Assembly (NCBI RefSeq): GCF_003002815.1
Contig: NZ_PVTF01000024.1
Location: forward strand, 58,993-122,992
DNA length: 64,000 nucleotides
Direction: 5' to 3'
Origin: Umezawaea tangerina
GTDB taxonomy: Bacteria > Actinomycetota > Actinomycetes > Mycobacteriales > Pseudonocardiaceae
Part shown: in pieces, positions 11,827 to 20,006 of the stretch
Numbering within the stretch: the first letter of the stretch is position 1
Layout of the letters: the number at the start of each line of letters is the position of its first letter
Translations under genes and position numbers: made by a program
The notes under the pieces: model-generated
Told to the model about the DNA's origin: nothing
Seen by the model: only the letters and a program-made list of their open reading frames with translations
The model's database searches: none

Positions 11827-11842
11827 CACAGGGCTTCACGCT

Positions 11843-11885
11843 GGGGCAGACCGAATCCGGTCTGCCCCAACCCCGTTTCGGGGTT
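11843..11885 (+). terminator. Two adjacent hairpins after S9 peptidase gene
   Basis: GGGGCAGACCG-aatc-CGGTCTGCCCC (11843-11868) is followed directly by AACCCCG-ttt-CGGGGTT (11869-11885). Both stems are perfect and start 16 bases after the stop codon, a strong end for the ideR operon. Confidence 0.8.
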
Positions 11886-11910
11886 GGAACGCTTGTCCGA
11901 CCCAAGCGCC

Positions 11911-12038
11911 AGATGCCGTGCCAACAAGGGCCGGACACCGTCAGCGCCAGCCGATGCCTTGTCCGACGCGCAGCGAGGATGCCTTGTCAGGCGAAGCCCG
12001 ATGCCTGGTCAGGCGAAGCCTGATGCTGGCGAAGCCAG
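11911..12038. repeat. REP-like units with small hairpins
   Basis: Degenerate units open with GATGCC, including two 22-base copies at 11978-11999 and 12000-12021 (GATGCCTTGTCAGGCGAAGC and GATGCCTGGTCAGGCGAAGC) and a third partial copy. Each contains a small triloop hairpin: CAGGC-gaa-GCCCG (11988), CAGGC-gaa-GCCTG (12010-12022) and CTGGC-gaa-GCCAG (12026-12038). A near-identical unit occurs 40 kb away at 52737. The array lies between convergent genes. Confidence 0.65.
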
Positions 12039-12076
12039 ACCTACCCTCTGCCCCCGATCCGAAGCGCCCTCCTGGC

Positions 12077-12125
12077 GCACCCCCGCTTGTCAAGATGGCT
12101 TTATCGTCTTGACAAGCGGGGGTGC
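12077..12125. terminator. 19-bp perfect inverted repeat (bidirectional terminator-like)
   Basis: GCACCCCCGCTTGTCAAGA (12077-12095) and its exact reverse complement (12107-12125) flank an 11-base loop. It lies between the convergent S9 peptidase and DUF4192 genes. The remaining sequence from 12126 to 12328 is C-rich and contains no feature I can support. Confidence 0.6.
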
Positions 12126-12328
12126 GGCATTGAGACAATCGTGCGAGCGGGGGCTGAGATCTTTCCCTGAAGCCACCACAGAATCACCAGGAACCAACTG
12201 AGTGGAACGACCCGCCCAGCGCCAGACCAGAACCCACCGCCACCAGCCCACCCGAGCAGCCTTCACCACCCGATGACGCCCCCCGGACCGCCCCGCTGAA
12301 CTCCCCCCGGACCTCCCCCCGGACAAGA

Positions 12329-13369
12329 TCACGGCCATCGCGGACCATCCGAGGACCACCCCGACCGGGAAGCGTTGAGGATCATCCGCGTCAACTGCTC
12401 CGGCGGCAGCGCCGCATCCAGTGCCCCGCGCAGCAACGAGGCCAACCGGTGGTTCGGATGCGCCTCCTCCGCCTGGTCAAGCGCCACCGACGCCAAGGCA
12501 CCATCCCCACGCAGATAAGCCGAGAACGCGAGCAGAGCCGCGGGCTGGGCCCGTTCGGGTATCGGCGTGACTCTGGTCAGCTCCGTCCACAGCCGTTCCG
12601 CCGCCATCACCTGCGGCCCGATCGCGAAGGCCAGACACCGGTCGCGGACCCACATGTCGCCGAGTGCGATCGTGAGGGCGACGACCTCCTCGTCGGCGAG
12701 CGGTGTTGCGCGGTCCGCGGCTTCGGCGACGGCGCGGCCGACCAGCGCCACCCCCTGGTGGGCGGCCTGTTCCGGGTCGTAGGCGTCCTCCGCGGCGAGG
12801 GTCGCCTCGTCGAGCAGCTTCGCCCGTCTGGCCAGGCTCTCGTCGTCGTCCGGGGCGACCACGGCCGCCAAGTCCGCTCGGCTGGCGAACGTGACCATCC
12901 CGGCCGCCGTGCACGCCGCGGCCATCTCGCTGCTGTCCGGGTCGGCGACAGTCCCCCGGTCGGTCGGGTCGCCGTAGCTGATCCACGGCGCACCGTGGGC
13001 GGTGGCGGAGGTCCACACCGTGCAGGCGACCTCGACGCCCTCGGAGTCGAGCGCGGCCCACATCGACTCGACCAGCCCCCGGTGCGGCAACGAGTGCGGC
13101 GGGTCGGCCGTGCCACCGCCGACCACCACGAGCACGACCGGACCCTCGGTCTCGGTGATCGGGACCAGCAGCTGGTGGGCCAGTGCGCGTCGATGTCGGG
13201 GCGCGGGCAGGTCGACCCGCAGGCTCAGGACGACCCGCTTCGGACCGGTCCGGCCGAGCACCAGGGCGACCAGGGAGTCGACCGGGTGGAACGCGAGCAG
13301 GTACGGGAGCGCGGCGATGAGGTCGCCGGGGTTCTCCACCTGGACGGGGAAGGGCTGTGCGGTTCTCAT
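12329..13369 (-). CDS. DUF4192 domain protein
   Basis: This 346-residue cytosolic protein matches DUF4192, an actinobacterial family of unknown function. The opening GDLIAALPYLLAFHPVDSLV and the C-terminal ALLAFSAYLRGDGALASVAL and AEEAHPNHRLASLL helices are typical. It has no membrane segments or catalytic motif that I recognise. ATG 13369 is the first start in register with the family opening. Upstream, on the coding strand, are two exact TTGTCCACA DnaA boxes, which may tie expression to chromosome replication. Confidence 0.82.
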   Translation of the reverse strand: MRTAQPFPVQVENPGDLIAALPYLLAFHPVDSLVALVLGRTGPKRVVLSLRVDLPAPRHRRALAHQLLVPITETEGPVVLVVVGGGTADPPHSLPHRGLVESMWAALDSEGVEVACTVWTSATAHGAPWISYGDPTDRGTVADPDSSEMAAACTAAGMVTFASRADLAAVVAPDDDESLARRAKLLDEATLAAEDAYDPEQAAHQGVALVGRAVAEAADRATPLADEEVVALTIALGDMWVRDRCLAFAIGPQVMAAERLWTELTRVTPIPERAQPAALLAFSAYLRGDGALASVALDQAEEAHPNHRLASLLRGALDAALPPEQLTRMILNASRSGWSSDGPRWP

Positions 13370-13420
13370 GCTTCGACGATGGACCGCCGGAGGGCCCGGC
13401 GACAGGGTGAATCCCTCCAC

Positions 13421-13448
13421 TGTGGACAACCGGTCGGCCTGTGGACAA
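13421..13448 (-). promoter_or_regulatory. Pair of consensus DnaA boxes upstream of DUF4192 gene
   Basis: TGTGGACAA occurs at 13421-13429 and 13440-13448; on the minus strand both read TTGTCCACA, the strong actinobacterial DnaA box. They are 19 bases apart in the same orientation and 52-79 bases upstream of the DUF4192 start codon. Two exact 9-mers so close are unlikely by chance. They could serve DnaA regulation or titration; the region is too small to be an origin. Confidence 0.6.
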
Positions 13449-13508
13449 CTCGACGTCCGCCGAGCGGTTCTGTCGGTGCCGACGAGTACCCTGCGCCGCC
13501 CCCGGAAC

Positions 13509-13550
13509 GGGACGTGCGGGGCTCCCGAAGTCGGAAGCCCCGCACGTCCC
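13509..13550 (-). terminator. Hairpin after secreted S15 peptidase gene
   Basis: GGGACGTGCGGGGCT pairs perfectly with AGCCCCGCACGTCCC (15 bp), with a further CCGA/TCGG pairing inside. It starts 11 bases beyond the minus-strand stop at 13561 and separates this gene from DUF4192. Confidence 0.75.
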
Positions 13551-13560
13551 GGCGGAAAGA

Positions 13561-15408
13561 TCAGCCGACAGCGCCGCGCAACGCGGACTTGCCGCCGACG
13601 ACGGGCAGGTCGAGCGTGGTGCGGTTGAGGTCGACGGACAGCCCCGCGCCGGGCTTCGGGCGCAGCGTGTAGTCGTAGTCGCTGGACAGGACCACGAACT
13701 CCAGGCTGTGCCCGGCCGCGAACACGTAGTCCTTGGGCTCCAGCTCGACCTCGATCTGGTACCGCTTGCCGGGCTGCACGGCCTGCGTCCGGTCCGGCCG
13801 CGAGCGGTTCTGCGGGTCGGTCCAGCCGCGGGTGACGATCTTGCTCGTGCCGTCCGGGAACCGGTCGACCAGCAGGGCGGTCACGTTGGCCGCGGGCCGG
13901 TCGAACGAGACCGACAGGTCGACCTTCGGCGTCCCGGACAGCCGCAGCGCCGTCGTGGTGGCCTTGGTCGCGTACGACAGCCGGTTCGGCGACGTGGCCG
14001 CGTCGACCAGCGTCTCCGCCAGGATCGACGAGTCGTCGCGCAGGCTCTCCACCACGGAGCGGCCGGCCGGCGGACGCGTCGACAGACCACCCTTCGCGAC
14101 ACCACCCGCGGTGGGCCTCAGCGACGCCTTGGAGGTGCCGGGCGCGGGCCAGTCGGCCTCGTCCACCCACGTCTTGTCCTCGCGCTGGATGGTCGCCTTG
14201 GGCTCCCGCTCCACCCCGTTGGCCACGCCGTACAGGTAGTGGCTGAACCAGCGGTTCAGCGTCCGCCGCCACTCGACGGACCGCAGCGTGTCGGGGTCGG
14301 TGTGGCCGGACTGGTGCCACCAGATCTTGTGCTCGACCCCGTTGCGCCGCAACGCCTCGTACCACTGGACGACGTGCTTGCCCTTGACGTTCCAGTCGTT
14401 GAGGCCGTGCACCGCGAGGACCGCGGCGCGCACCTTGTCGGCGTCCTTGACGTAGTTCCGCTCGTCCCAGAACGCGCTGTAGTCACCGGTCACGCGGTCC
14501 TGCGCGGCGGCGACCTCGGCGATGACCGGCTTGCAGATCTCCCGGTCGGCGCGGGTGTAGACGTACTCGGCGAGCACGTCGAGGTCCTCGCCCTGGTACG
14601 TGCCGGGCGCCACGACCGCGCCGTCGGCCCGGTAGTAGTCGTACCAGCTGGAGATGGCCGCGATCGGGACGATGGCCTCCAGGCCGCGCACCCCGGTCGA
14701 GGCGACCGCGTTGGGCAGCGTGCCGTTGTAGGACACGCCCATCATCGCGGTCTTGCCGGTGGTCCACGCCGCCTTGACCGGCGCGCTCGTCGTGGCGTCG
14801 CGGGCCGTGGCCCGGCCGTTGAGCCAGTCGACGACCGACTTGGCGCCGATGGTCTCGTTGCGCCCGCCGGAGGTGGGGCAGCCACTGGACTTGCCGGTGC
14901 CGAGCGACTCGGCGTAGACGACGGCGAAGCCGCGGGCGATGAAGTAGGCCTCGTAGCGGCCGGACGTGATCGGTCCGGCGTTCGGTCCGACCGCCGCGGC
15001 GATGCGCTCGTCCGCCTGCGCGGTGAGCGCGCGCCCGTCGCGCCGGTCGTAGTGCCCCCGGCCGTCGGGCACGTACAGCTCCACGTCCACGTCGTGGTTG
15101 GCCACGTCGTTGCCGCCGGAGAAGTACGGGCTGTTCATGTAGACGACCGGCACCTTGAGGCCGCGGTCGGTCGCCTTGGGGCGGACGACCTCGGTGTAGA
15201 CCTCGTCGGGCTTCCCGTCGCGGTCGCTGTCGACCGGCGCGCGCACGTAGAGGCTCTCGCGCACCACGTCCGCCGGGTCGAACACCGGCTGCGCCTCGCC
15301 GTCGACGAACACCGGCCCCTCGGCCGCGGCGTGCGCCACCACCGGGGCCAGCGTCAACGGCAGCGACACCAGCGCCGCCACCATGGCGATTCTTCGAGCA
15401 GCCCTCAC
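13561..15408 (-). CDS. Secreted Xaa-Pro dipeptidyl-peptidase (S15 family)
   Basis: This protein of about 615 residues has a Sec signal peptide (VRAARRIAMVAALVSLP, cleavage near AHA-AA). The alpha/beta-hydrolase core has the nucleophile Ser in GVSYNGTLPN (about residue 223), and the C-terminal jelly-roll domain is typical of X-prolyl dipeptidyl-peptidases and cocaine-esterase-like enzymes. It probably trims dipeptides from extracellular peptides with a penultimate Pro. Start GTG 15408 is preferred because GGGGG sits 5 bases upstream; ATG 15420 lacks a ribosome site. A DxDxDGxxD calcium-type loop (DSDRDGKPD) is visible near the N-terminus. Confidence 0.85.
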   Translation of the reverse strand: MRAARRIAMVAALVSLPLTLAPVVAHAAAEGPVFVDGEAQPVFDPADVVRESLYVRAPVDSDRDGKPDEVYTEVVRPKATDRGLKVPVVYMNSPYFSGGNDVANHDVDVELYVPDGRGHYDRRDGRALTAQADERIAAAVGPNAGPITSGRYEAYFIARGFAVVYAESLGTGKSSGCPTSGGRNETIGAKSVVDWLNGRATARDATTSAPVKAAWTTGKTAMMGVSYNGTLPNAVASTGVRGLEAIVPIAAISSWYDYYRADGAVVAPGTYQGEDLDVLAEYVYTRADREICKPVIAEVAAAQDRVTGDYSAFWDERNYVKDADKVRAAVLAVHGLNDWNVKGKHVVQWYEALRRNGVEHKIWWHQSGHTDPDTLRSVEWRRTLNRWFSHYLYGVANGVEREPKATIQREDKTWVDEADWPAPGTSKASLRPTAGGVAKGGLSTRPPAGRSVVESLRDDSSILAETLVDAATSPNRLSYATKATTTALRLSGTPKVDLSVSFDRPAANVTALLVDRFPDGTSKIVTRGWTDPQNRSRPDRTQAVQPGKRYQIEVELEPKDYVFAAGHSLEFVVLSSDYDYTLRPKPGAGLSVDLNRTTLDLPVVGGKSALRGAVG

Positions 15409-15554
15409 CGGGACCCCCATCCGAGACCGAACCGAACAGACCGACCCGCACCCTCCCGCTTGTCCGCGAGCCGTGTCAAGACCTCGACAGTCCACAAAGG
15501 ACTTAAGACGCAGACCCGACGATCGGCGGTTGACCAGCGGGGATCGGTGTGCCG

Positions 15555-16067
15555 TCAGAGGAGTCCGGCGACCTTGTACGCCACCAGCGAGCCCGCGACG
15601 GCGACGTTGAGCGAGTGCCCCGCGCCGACCATCGGTATCTCCACGACCAGGTGGAGCAGGTCGAGCGCGTCCTCCGGGATGCCGTCGGACTCGTGCCCGA
15701 GGACGACGACCGTGCGCTCCCGAGCCGCGGGCAGGTCACCCAGCCGAACGGCCTCCTCGGCCAGTTCCACGCCGATCAACTTGGTCCCGGCGGCGCGCTG
15801 CGCGGCCAGCCAGCGCACCGGGTCTCCCACCCGGTGGACGCATCCGGGGCGGCGCAACGTGTTCCCGCGCGCGACCGCCTCGTCCACCCACCGGAACGGC
15901 GGCACGACGAGGCAGGCGCCGACGGCGTCGCAGGTGCGGAGCAGGGTGCCGAGGTTCGAGCCGTGCAACGGCCACAGGGGCGCGACCAGCAGGTGGTCCC
16001 AGCAGCGGTGGGGGCGCGGACGGCGTTGCCTGGACAGTTCCGAACGGGTGCGCGTGCGCACGACCAT
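15555..16067 (-). CDS. SpoU/TrmH-family RNA methyltransferase
   Basis: About 170 residues form a SPOUT fold: motif 1 with LHGSNLGTLLRTCDAVGA, motif 2 VVVLGHESDGIP, and motif 3 EIPMVGAGHSLNVAVAGS, which together make the knotted SAM site. It would 2'-O-methylate tRNA or rRNA; the target is not readable. There is no N-terminal substrate-binding domain. The start is unclear: ATG 16067 gives a normal-length protein, but the frame is open to an ATG at 16142 that would overlap the divergent GH4 gene by two bases. Confidence 0.8.
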   Translation of the reverse strand: MVVRTRTRSELSRQRRPRPHRCWDHLLVAPLWPLHGSNLGTLLRTCDAVGACLVVPPFRWVDEAVARGNTLRRPGCVHRVGDPVRWLAAQRAAGTKLIGVELAEEAVRLGDLPAARERTVVVLGHESDGIPEDALDLLHLVVEIPMVGAGHSLNVAVAGSLVAYKVAGLL

Positions 16068-16140
16068 GGGGAGGGCGTTTCGCGGCACGCCCGAGCCATC
16101 GAAGGCGGTGGAGTCACCCCGAGGGTAGTACAAAGGCCGC

Positions 16141-17442
16141 ATGAGGCTGGTGATCCTGGGTGGCGGTGGGTTCCGCGTCCCGCTCGTCCACCGCGCGCTG
16201 CTGGCGGACCGCACGCCGGGGCGCGTGACCGAGCTGGTGCTGCACGACCTGGACCGCGGACGGCTCGACGCCATCGGCCGGGTGCTCGCCGAACGCTCGG
16301 AGGGCGTGCCGGACGCCCCCGTCGTCACGGCGACCACGGACCTCGACGAGGCGCTGCGGGGCGCGGACTTCGTGTTCTCCGCGATCCGCGTGGGCGGCCT
16401 GGAAGGCCGGGCCGTCGACGAGCGGATCGCCCAGGAGCAGGGCGTGCTCGGCCAGGAGACCGTCGGCGCGGGCGGCATCGCCTACGCGCTGCGGACCGTC
16501 CCCGTGGCGGTCGACATCGCCCGCCGGATCGCCGCGATCGCCCCGCGCGCGTGGGTCATCAACTTCACCAACCCCGCGGGTGTGGTCACCGAGGCCATGT
16601 CGCACCACCTGGGCGACCGGGTGATCGGCATCTGCGACTCCCCCGTCGGCCTCGGCCGCCGGGTCGCCCGCGCGCTCGGCGCGGACCTGGACACGGCGTG
16701 GCCGGACTACGTGGGCCTCAACCACCTCGGCTGGCTGCGCGGTCTGCACGTCGGCGGCGAGGACCTGCTCCCCCGGCTGCTGGCCGACCCGGCGAGGCTG
16801 GAGTCGTTCGAGGAGGGCAGGCTCTTCGGCGCGGACTGGCTGCGCGCGCTCGGCGCGATCCCCAACGAGTACCTGCACTACTACTACGACACCAGGGAAG
16901 CCGTCGCCTCGGGTGCGGCGCGCGGCGCGTTCCTGCTGGAGCAGCAGCAGGGGTTCTACGCGGGCGAGCCGTCGTTCGCGAACTGGGACCGCACCCGGCT
17001 GGAGCGCGAGGCCACCTACATGGCCGAGACGCGCGCGGAGGAGCGCGACTCCGGCGACTTGGACGGCGGCGGCTACGAGCAGGTCGCGCTGGCCCTCATG
17101 CACGCCATCGCGAACGACCGGCGCGCGACGCTGATCCTCAACGTCCCCAACGGTTCCACGCTGTCCATCCTGGACTCCGACGCCGTCGTCGAGGTGCCCA
17201 GCCTGGTCGACGGGAACGGCGCCCGCCCGCTGTCGGTCAACCCGCTGGCCGACCACGCCGCCGGTCTGGTCACCAGCGTCAAGGCCGTCGACCGGGCGAT
17301 CCTCGCCGCGGCCGCGTCGGGGTCTCGGGCCGACGCGCTCAGGGCGTTCGCGCTGCACCCGCTGGTCGACTCCGTCGGGGTCGCGCGCAGGCTCCTCGAC
17401 GGCTACCGCGCGCACCACCCCGGACTGGCCTACCTGAGCTGA
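16141..17442 (+). CDS. GH4 family 6-phospho-beta-glucosidase
   Basis: This 433-residue enzyme of glycoside hydrolase family 4 uses NAD(+) and a divalent metal to hydrolyse 6-phospho-glucosides by an oxidation-elimination route. The Rossmann start MRLVILGGGGFRVPLV, the family NFTNPAGVVTEA motif (about residue 140) and VGLNHLGWLRG are seen. No PTS genes lie next to it, so its phosphorylated substrate must come from elsewhere. Its 3' end overlaps the convergent endonuclease V gene by 13 bases. Confidence 0.88.
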   Translation: MRLVILGGGGFRVPLVHRALLADRTPGRVTELVLHDLDRGRLDAIGRVLAERSEGVPDAPVVTATTDLDEALRGADFVFSAIRVGGLEGRAVDERIAQEQGVLGQETVGAGGIAYALRTVPVAVDIARRIAAIAPRAWVINFTNPAGVVTEAMSHHLGDRVIGICDSPVGLGRRVARALGADLDTAWPDYVGLNHLGWLRGLHVGGEDLLPRLLADPARLESFEEGRLFGADWLRALGAIPNEYLHYYYDTREAVASGAARGAFLLEQQQGFYAGEPSFANWDRTRLEREATYMAETRAEERDSGDLDGGGYEQVALALMHAIANDRRATLILNVPNGSTLSILDSDAVVEVPSLVDGNGARPLSVNPLADHAAGLVTSVKAVDRAILAAAASGSRADALRAFALHPLVDSVGVARRLLDGYRAHHPGLAYLS

Positions 17443-18083
17443 AGGCGGCCCAGCGAGTCGGCCCGCCGGGTGGTCTCCGGGAGCCGGAACTCCGTGCACA
17501 GCCGCAGCACCTCGGCGCACGCCCGGTCGAGGTCGAGGCGGTGCCCGACCGACACGAACACCGGCTTCACGCCCGCACGCGTGCGCAGCGCGCGCCCGAC
17601 GACCTCGTCGTCGAGCAGCAGGTCCGTGGCCGAGCCGCGCTCGTCGTCGGGCATCGTGAACGGCCCCATCGGCGTCTTCGCCACGCCGACGCTGGGCAGC
17701 CCGGTCACCACGCCGAGGTGGCAGGCCAGCCCGAACCGGCGCGGGTGCGCGAGCCCCTGCCCGTCGCACACCAGCAGGTCCGGCGCGACCGACAGCCGGT
17801 CCAGCGCGGTGACCAGCGACGGCAGCTCGCGGAACGCGAACAGGCCCGGCACGTACGGGAAGTCGGAGGTGCCGAGCACCACGACCTCGTCGAGCGTCTC
17901 CAACGTGACCGCGTCCAGCACGACCACCGCGGCGGCGAGCCGGTCGTCGTCGGCGTACCCGACGTCGAGGCCCGCGACCGCGCGGACCTCCAGACCGGGG
18001 TCGGTGGTGGTGCTGACCAACGGGCGGAGTCGTTCCTGCAGGGCTATCGCGGCCTCGGGCGTGCGCGGCCAGTCGGGTTCCAC
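17430..18083 (-). CDS. nfi: Endonuclease V
   Basis: This repair enzyme of about 217 residues cleaves the second bond 3' to deoxyinosine. Family motifs are present: GLDVGY (catalytic Asp), PYVPGLFAFRELP, LLVCDGQGLAHPRRFGLACHLGV, and KTPMG. The acidic residues in DVGY, DGQG and the FRELP Glu form the metal site. The start is unsettled: GTG 18083 lies four bases after the upstream stop and is used here. The gene is probably cotranscribed with the DUF3500 gene. Confidence 0.88.
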   Translation of the reverse strand: MEPDWPRTPEAAIALQERLRPLVSTTTDPGLEVRAVAGLDVGYADDDRLAAAVVVLDAVTLETLDEVVVLGTSDFPYVPGLFAFRELPSLVTALDRLSVAPDLLVCDGQGLAHPRRFGLACHLGVVTGLPSVGVAKTPMGPFTMPDDERGSATDLLLDDEVVGRALRTRAGVKPVFVSVGHRLDLDRACAEVLRLCTEFRLPETTRRADSLGRLQLR

Positions 18084-18087
18084 CGGA

Positions 18088-19023
18088 TCAATGATCCACT
18101 TCAGCGTGGTGCGCCGCCAGCAGGTCGTCGCCGAAGTCACCCGCGTGCCTGCGCCACACCGCGTGCACGTGGTTCGCGCCGTTGGCGGTGTTGTCGTACT
18201 CGATCAGCAGCTCGGGCGCCTGGATCCGGTAGTAGTGCCCCTCGCCGGGCCGGTCGGAGCCCTCCCAGGCGAAGTGCACGCGGTCCAGGTCGAGCCGGGC
18301 CAGCTCGGCGGCCGCGAGGTCGGGCCGCAGGCGGTCGAGGTAGTAGCGGACGACGTCGACGAACAGCTCCCGCGCCTCGCCCGCCAGGCTCGACATGGCG
18401 ATGCCGACCGGTTCCAGCACCGGACCCAGCCGCGGGGCGTTGCGGGTGCGCACGTCCTCGGGGGCGCGGTCGGACACGACGGCCACCAGCCGGTTCGCCG
18501 CGCCCATCCGGTCGAGCAGCAGCCGGGGCAGCTCCTCCTCCAGCCGCAGCGGCCGCACGACGGAGTGCCCGGCGTAGGTCGTGCGGGCGGGGTTGGCGCC
18601 GAGGAAGAACGGCGTCGCTGACACCCGGCCGCCGACCACGACCACGCTGAGCGAGATGTGGTGGCCCTCGAACCGCCAGCCCCACGCGTCGTCACCGGGA
18701 GTGCCGAACACGACGAACCAGTAGTCACCCTGGTGGCGGTCGCGGTCGCCGCCCTCGCGGTGGTCCAGCACGTCCTCCAGCGCCATGATCGTGGCGACCT
18801 GCGCGTAGGCGTGCGGGCTGAGCACCTCGGCCAGCAGCCGCAGCACGGCCTTGCGCTGCCCCCTGGCCAGGTCGCCGTAGACGACGCCGGGCCGTGGACC
18901 GGGGGTGTACGCCCAGCGGTGCCGCAGGTCGTCGTCGGTGATCGGGCGCAGCGCGACGGCCCGCTGCCGCTCGTCGAACGAGGCGACGAGCGCGCGGGTG
19001 GACTCGGTGAGGACGTCGGTCAT
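18088..19023 (-). CDS. DUF3500 protein
   Basis: This 311-residue protein matches DUF3500, a family of unknown function. Characteristic stretches are RGQRKAVLRLLAEVLSP, GDYWFVVFG, WGWRFEGHHISLSV and the C-terminal HYYRIQAPELLIEYDNT and NHVHAVWR, where His-rich positions hint at a metal or phosphorylated ligand. No signal peptide or membrane segment is seen. The endonuclease V gene follows within four bases, but no functional link is known to me. Confidence 0.82.
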   Translation of the reverse strand: MTDVLTESTRALVASFDERQRAVALRPITDDDLRHRWAYTPGPRPGVVYGDLARGQRKAVLRLLAEVLSPHAYAQVATIMALEDVLDHREGGDRDRHQGDYWFVVFGTPGDDAWGWRFEGHHISLSVVVVGGRVSATPFFLGANPARTTYAGHSVVRPLRLEEELPRLLLDRMGAANRLVAVVSDRAPEDVRTRNAPRLGPVLEPVGIAMSSLAGEARELFVDVVRYYLDRLRPDLAAAELARLDLDRVHFAWEGSDRPGEGHYYRIQAPELLIEYDNTANGANHVHAVWRRHAGDFGDDLLAAHHAEVDH

Positions 19024-19054
19024 GGTCAGTCGACTCCAACCGGACCGACGGGGA

Positions 19055-19083
19055 GCCCCCGGCCCGCACGACGGGCCGGGGGC
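19055..19083 (-). terminator. Hairpin after CBS-domain gene
   Basis: GCCCCCGGCCCG pairs with CGGGCCGGGGGC (12 bp) around CACGA, six bases beyond the minus-strand stop at 19089. Confidence 0.75.
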
Positions 19084-19088
19084 ACGCC

Positions 19089-19517
19089 TCAGCCCTGCGC
19101 GATGTAGGCCTGGAGCTGGTTGTGGCTCTCCTCGAGCTGGCTGATGTGGCTCTTCACCACGTCGCCGATGCTCACGATGCCGATGAGCACCCCGTCGCCG
19201 AGCACCGGCACGTGCCGGATGCGGCGTTCGGTCATCTGCACGGTCAGGCTGTCGACCGTGTCCTGCGGGTCGCAGGAGAACACCATCTTGGTCATGATCT
19301 CCGAGACCGGCGCGTCCAGCAGTTCCGCGCCGCGCTCGTGCAGCCTCCGGACGACGTCCCGCTCCGAGACGATCCCCGCGATGCCGTCGGGACCCAGGAC
19401 GACCATGGCACCCACGTTGTGCTGGGCCAGACCCGCCAGCAGCTCTCTCACCGGGGTTCTCGGCTCGACCGTCGCCACCGCCGAGCCCTTGGTCCGCAAC
19501 ACGTCAGCGATCTTCAT
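19089..19517 (-). CDS. Two-CBS-domain protein
   Basis: These 142 residues consist of a pair of CBS domains (about 8-60 and 73-130), with the usual GAMVVLGPDGIAGIVSERDVVRRL and the ending VLIGIVSIGDVVK. Stand-alone CBS pairs bind adenine nucleotides and act as energy sensors; mycobacterial Hrp1 is a dormancy-associated example of this size. No effector domain is fused. It stands alone between two terminators. Confidence 0.88.
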   Translation of the reverse strand: MKIADVLRTKGSAVATVEPRTPVRELLAGLAQHNVGAMVVLGPDGIAGIVSERDVVRRLHERGAELLDAPVSEIMTKMVFSCDPQDTVDSLTVQMTERRIRHVPVLGDGVLIGIVSIGDVVKSHISQLEESHNQLQAYIAQG

Positions 19518-19616
19518 GTGGCGCCTCCGATCCGCACTGGACGGTGACTAACCTCACCCAGGCTAGTTCGGATCGGCGCCGAACGGGAGGTCGGGACGCC
19601 CGATAGGACCACTGCG

Positions 19617-19649
19617 GCCGCCGATCCGGTGGTGACCCGGATCGGCGGC
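19617..19649 (-). terminator. Hairpin after small Arg-rich gene
   Basis: GCCGCCGATCCGG pairs with CCGGATCGGCGGC (13 bp, 7-base loop) just beyond the minus-strand stop at 19658. Confidence 0.7.
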
Positions 19650-19657
19650 ACGGCCGC

Positions 19658-19885
19658 TCAGCCGCTGCGGCGGTTGGTGAACGAGCGCTTCCCGACCACG
19701 TTGCTGTTGTGCATCTGGCCGGGGATGCTGCTGTTCTGGTTCGCCTTCTTGGCGCCCCCGCGGCGGTCCCTGCGGTTCGGGACGAACTCGGGCACGGCCT
19801 CGGCTTCGGGGTTCGGAGCCTCGACGGCCTCGACGGCTGTGTCGGTCGCGTCGGTCGCGTCTTTCGATGCCGGTGTCTCGGTCAT
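19658..19885 (-). CDS. Small acidic-then-basic protein (75 aa), unknown
   Basis: This ORF is supported by a perfect AGGAGG five bases before the ATG and by a downstream hairpin. The first 38 residues are acidic and Ala/Thr-rich (TDATDTAVEAVEAPNPEAEA). The rest is basic (FVPNRRDRRGG, KKANQNSSIPGQ, GKRSFTNRRSG). The charge split suggests a nucleic-acid- or ribosome-associated or disordered protein. A second small protein with the same RRDRR core and RR-x-G ending is encoded at 21068. I do not recognise a named family. Confidence 0.7.
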   Translation of the reverse strand: MTETPASKDATDATDTAVEAVEAPNPEAEAVPEFVPNRRDRRGGAKKANQNSSIPGQMHNSNVVGKRSFTNRRSG

Positions 19886-20006
19886 GGGAGCCTCCTGTGG
19901 ATTCGGTCGGAAGCGTATCCGGCACGCTCCGGAGCGGTCGGCGGTCGTGGTCGTTTCCACCCGCCGGGGCGACGGGCCCGCCCCCGCCGGTGGGAGGATG
20001 CGCCGG

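Noticed and set aside
7276..11829. 1517-codon minus-strand frame opposite galK, galE and the peptidase
   Set aside because: It covers three well-supported genes and has shadow composition (Gly, Val, Arg, Asp rich) without domains.
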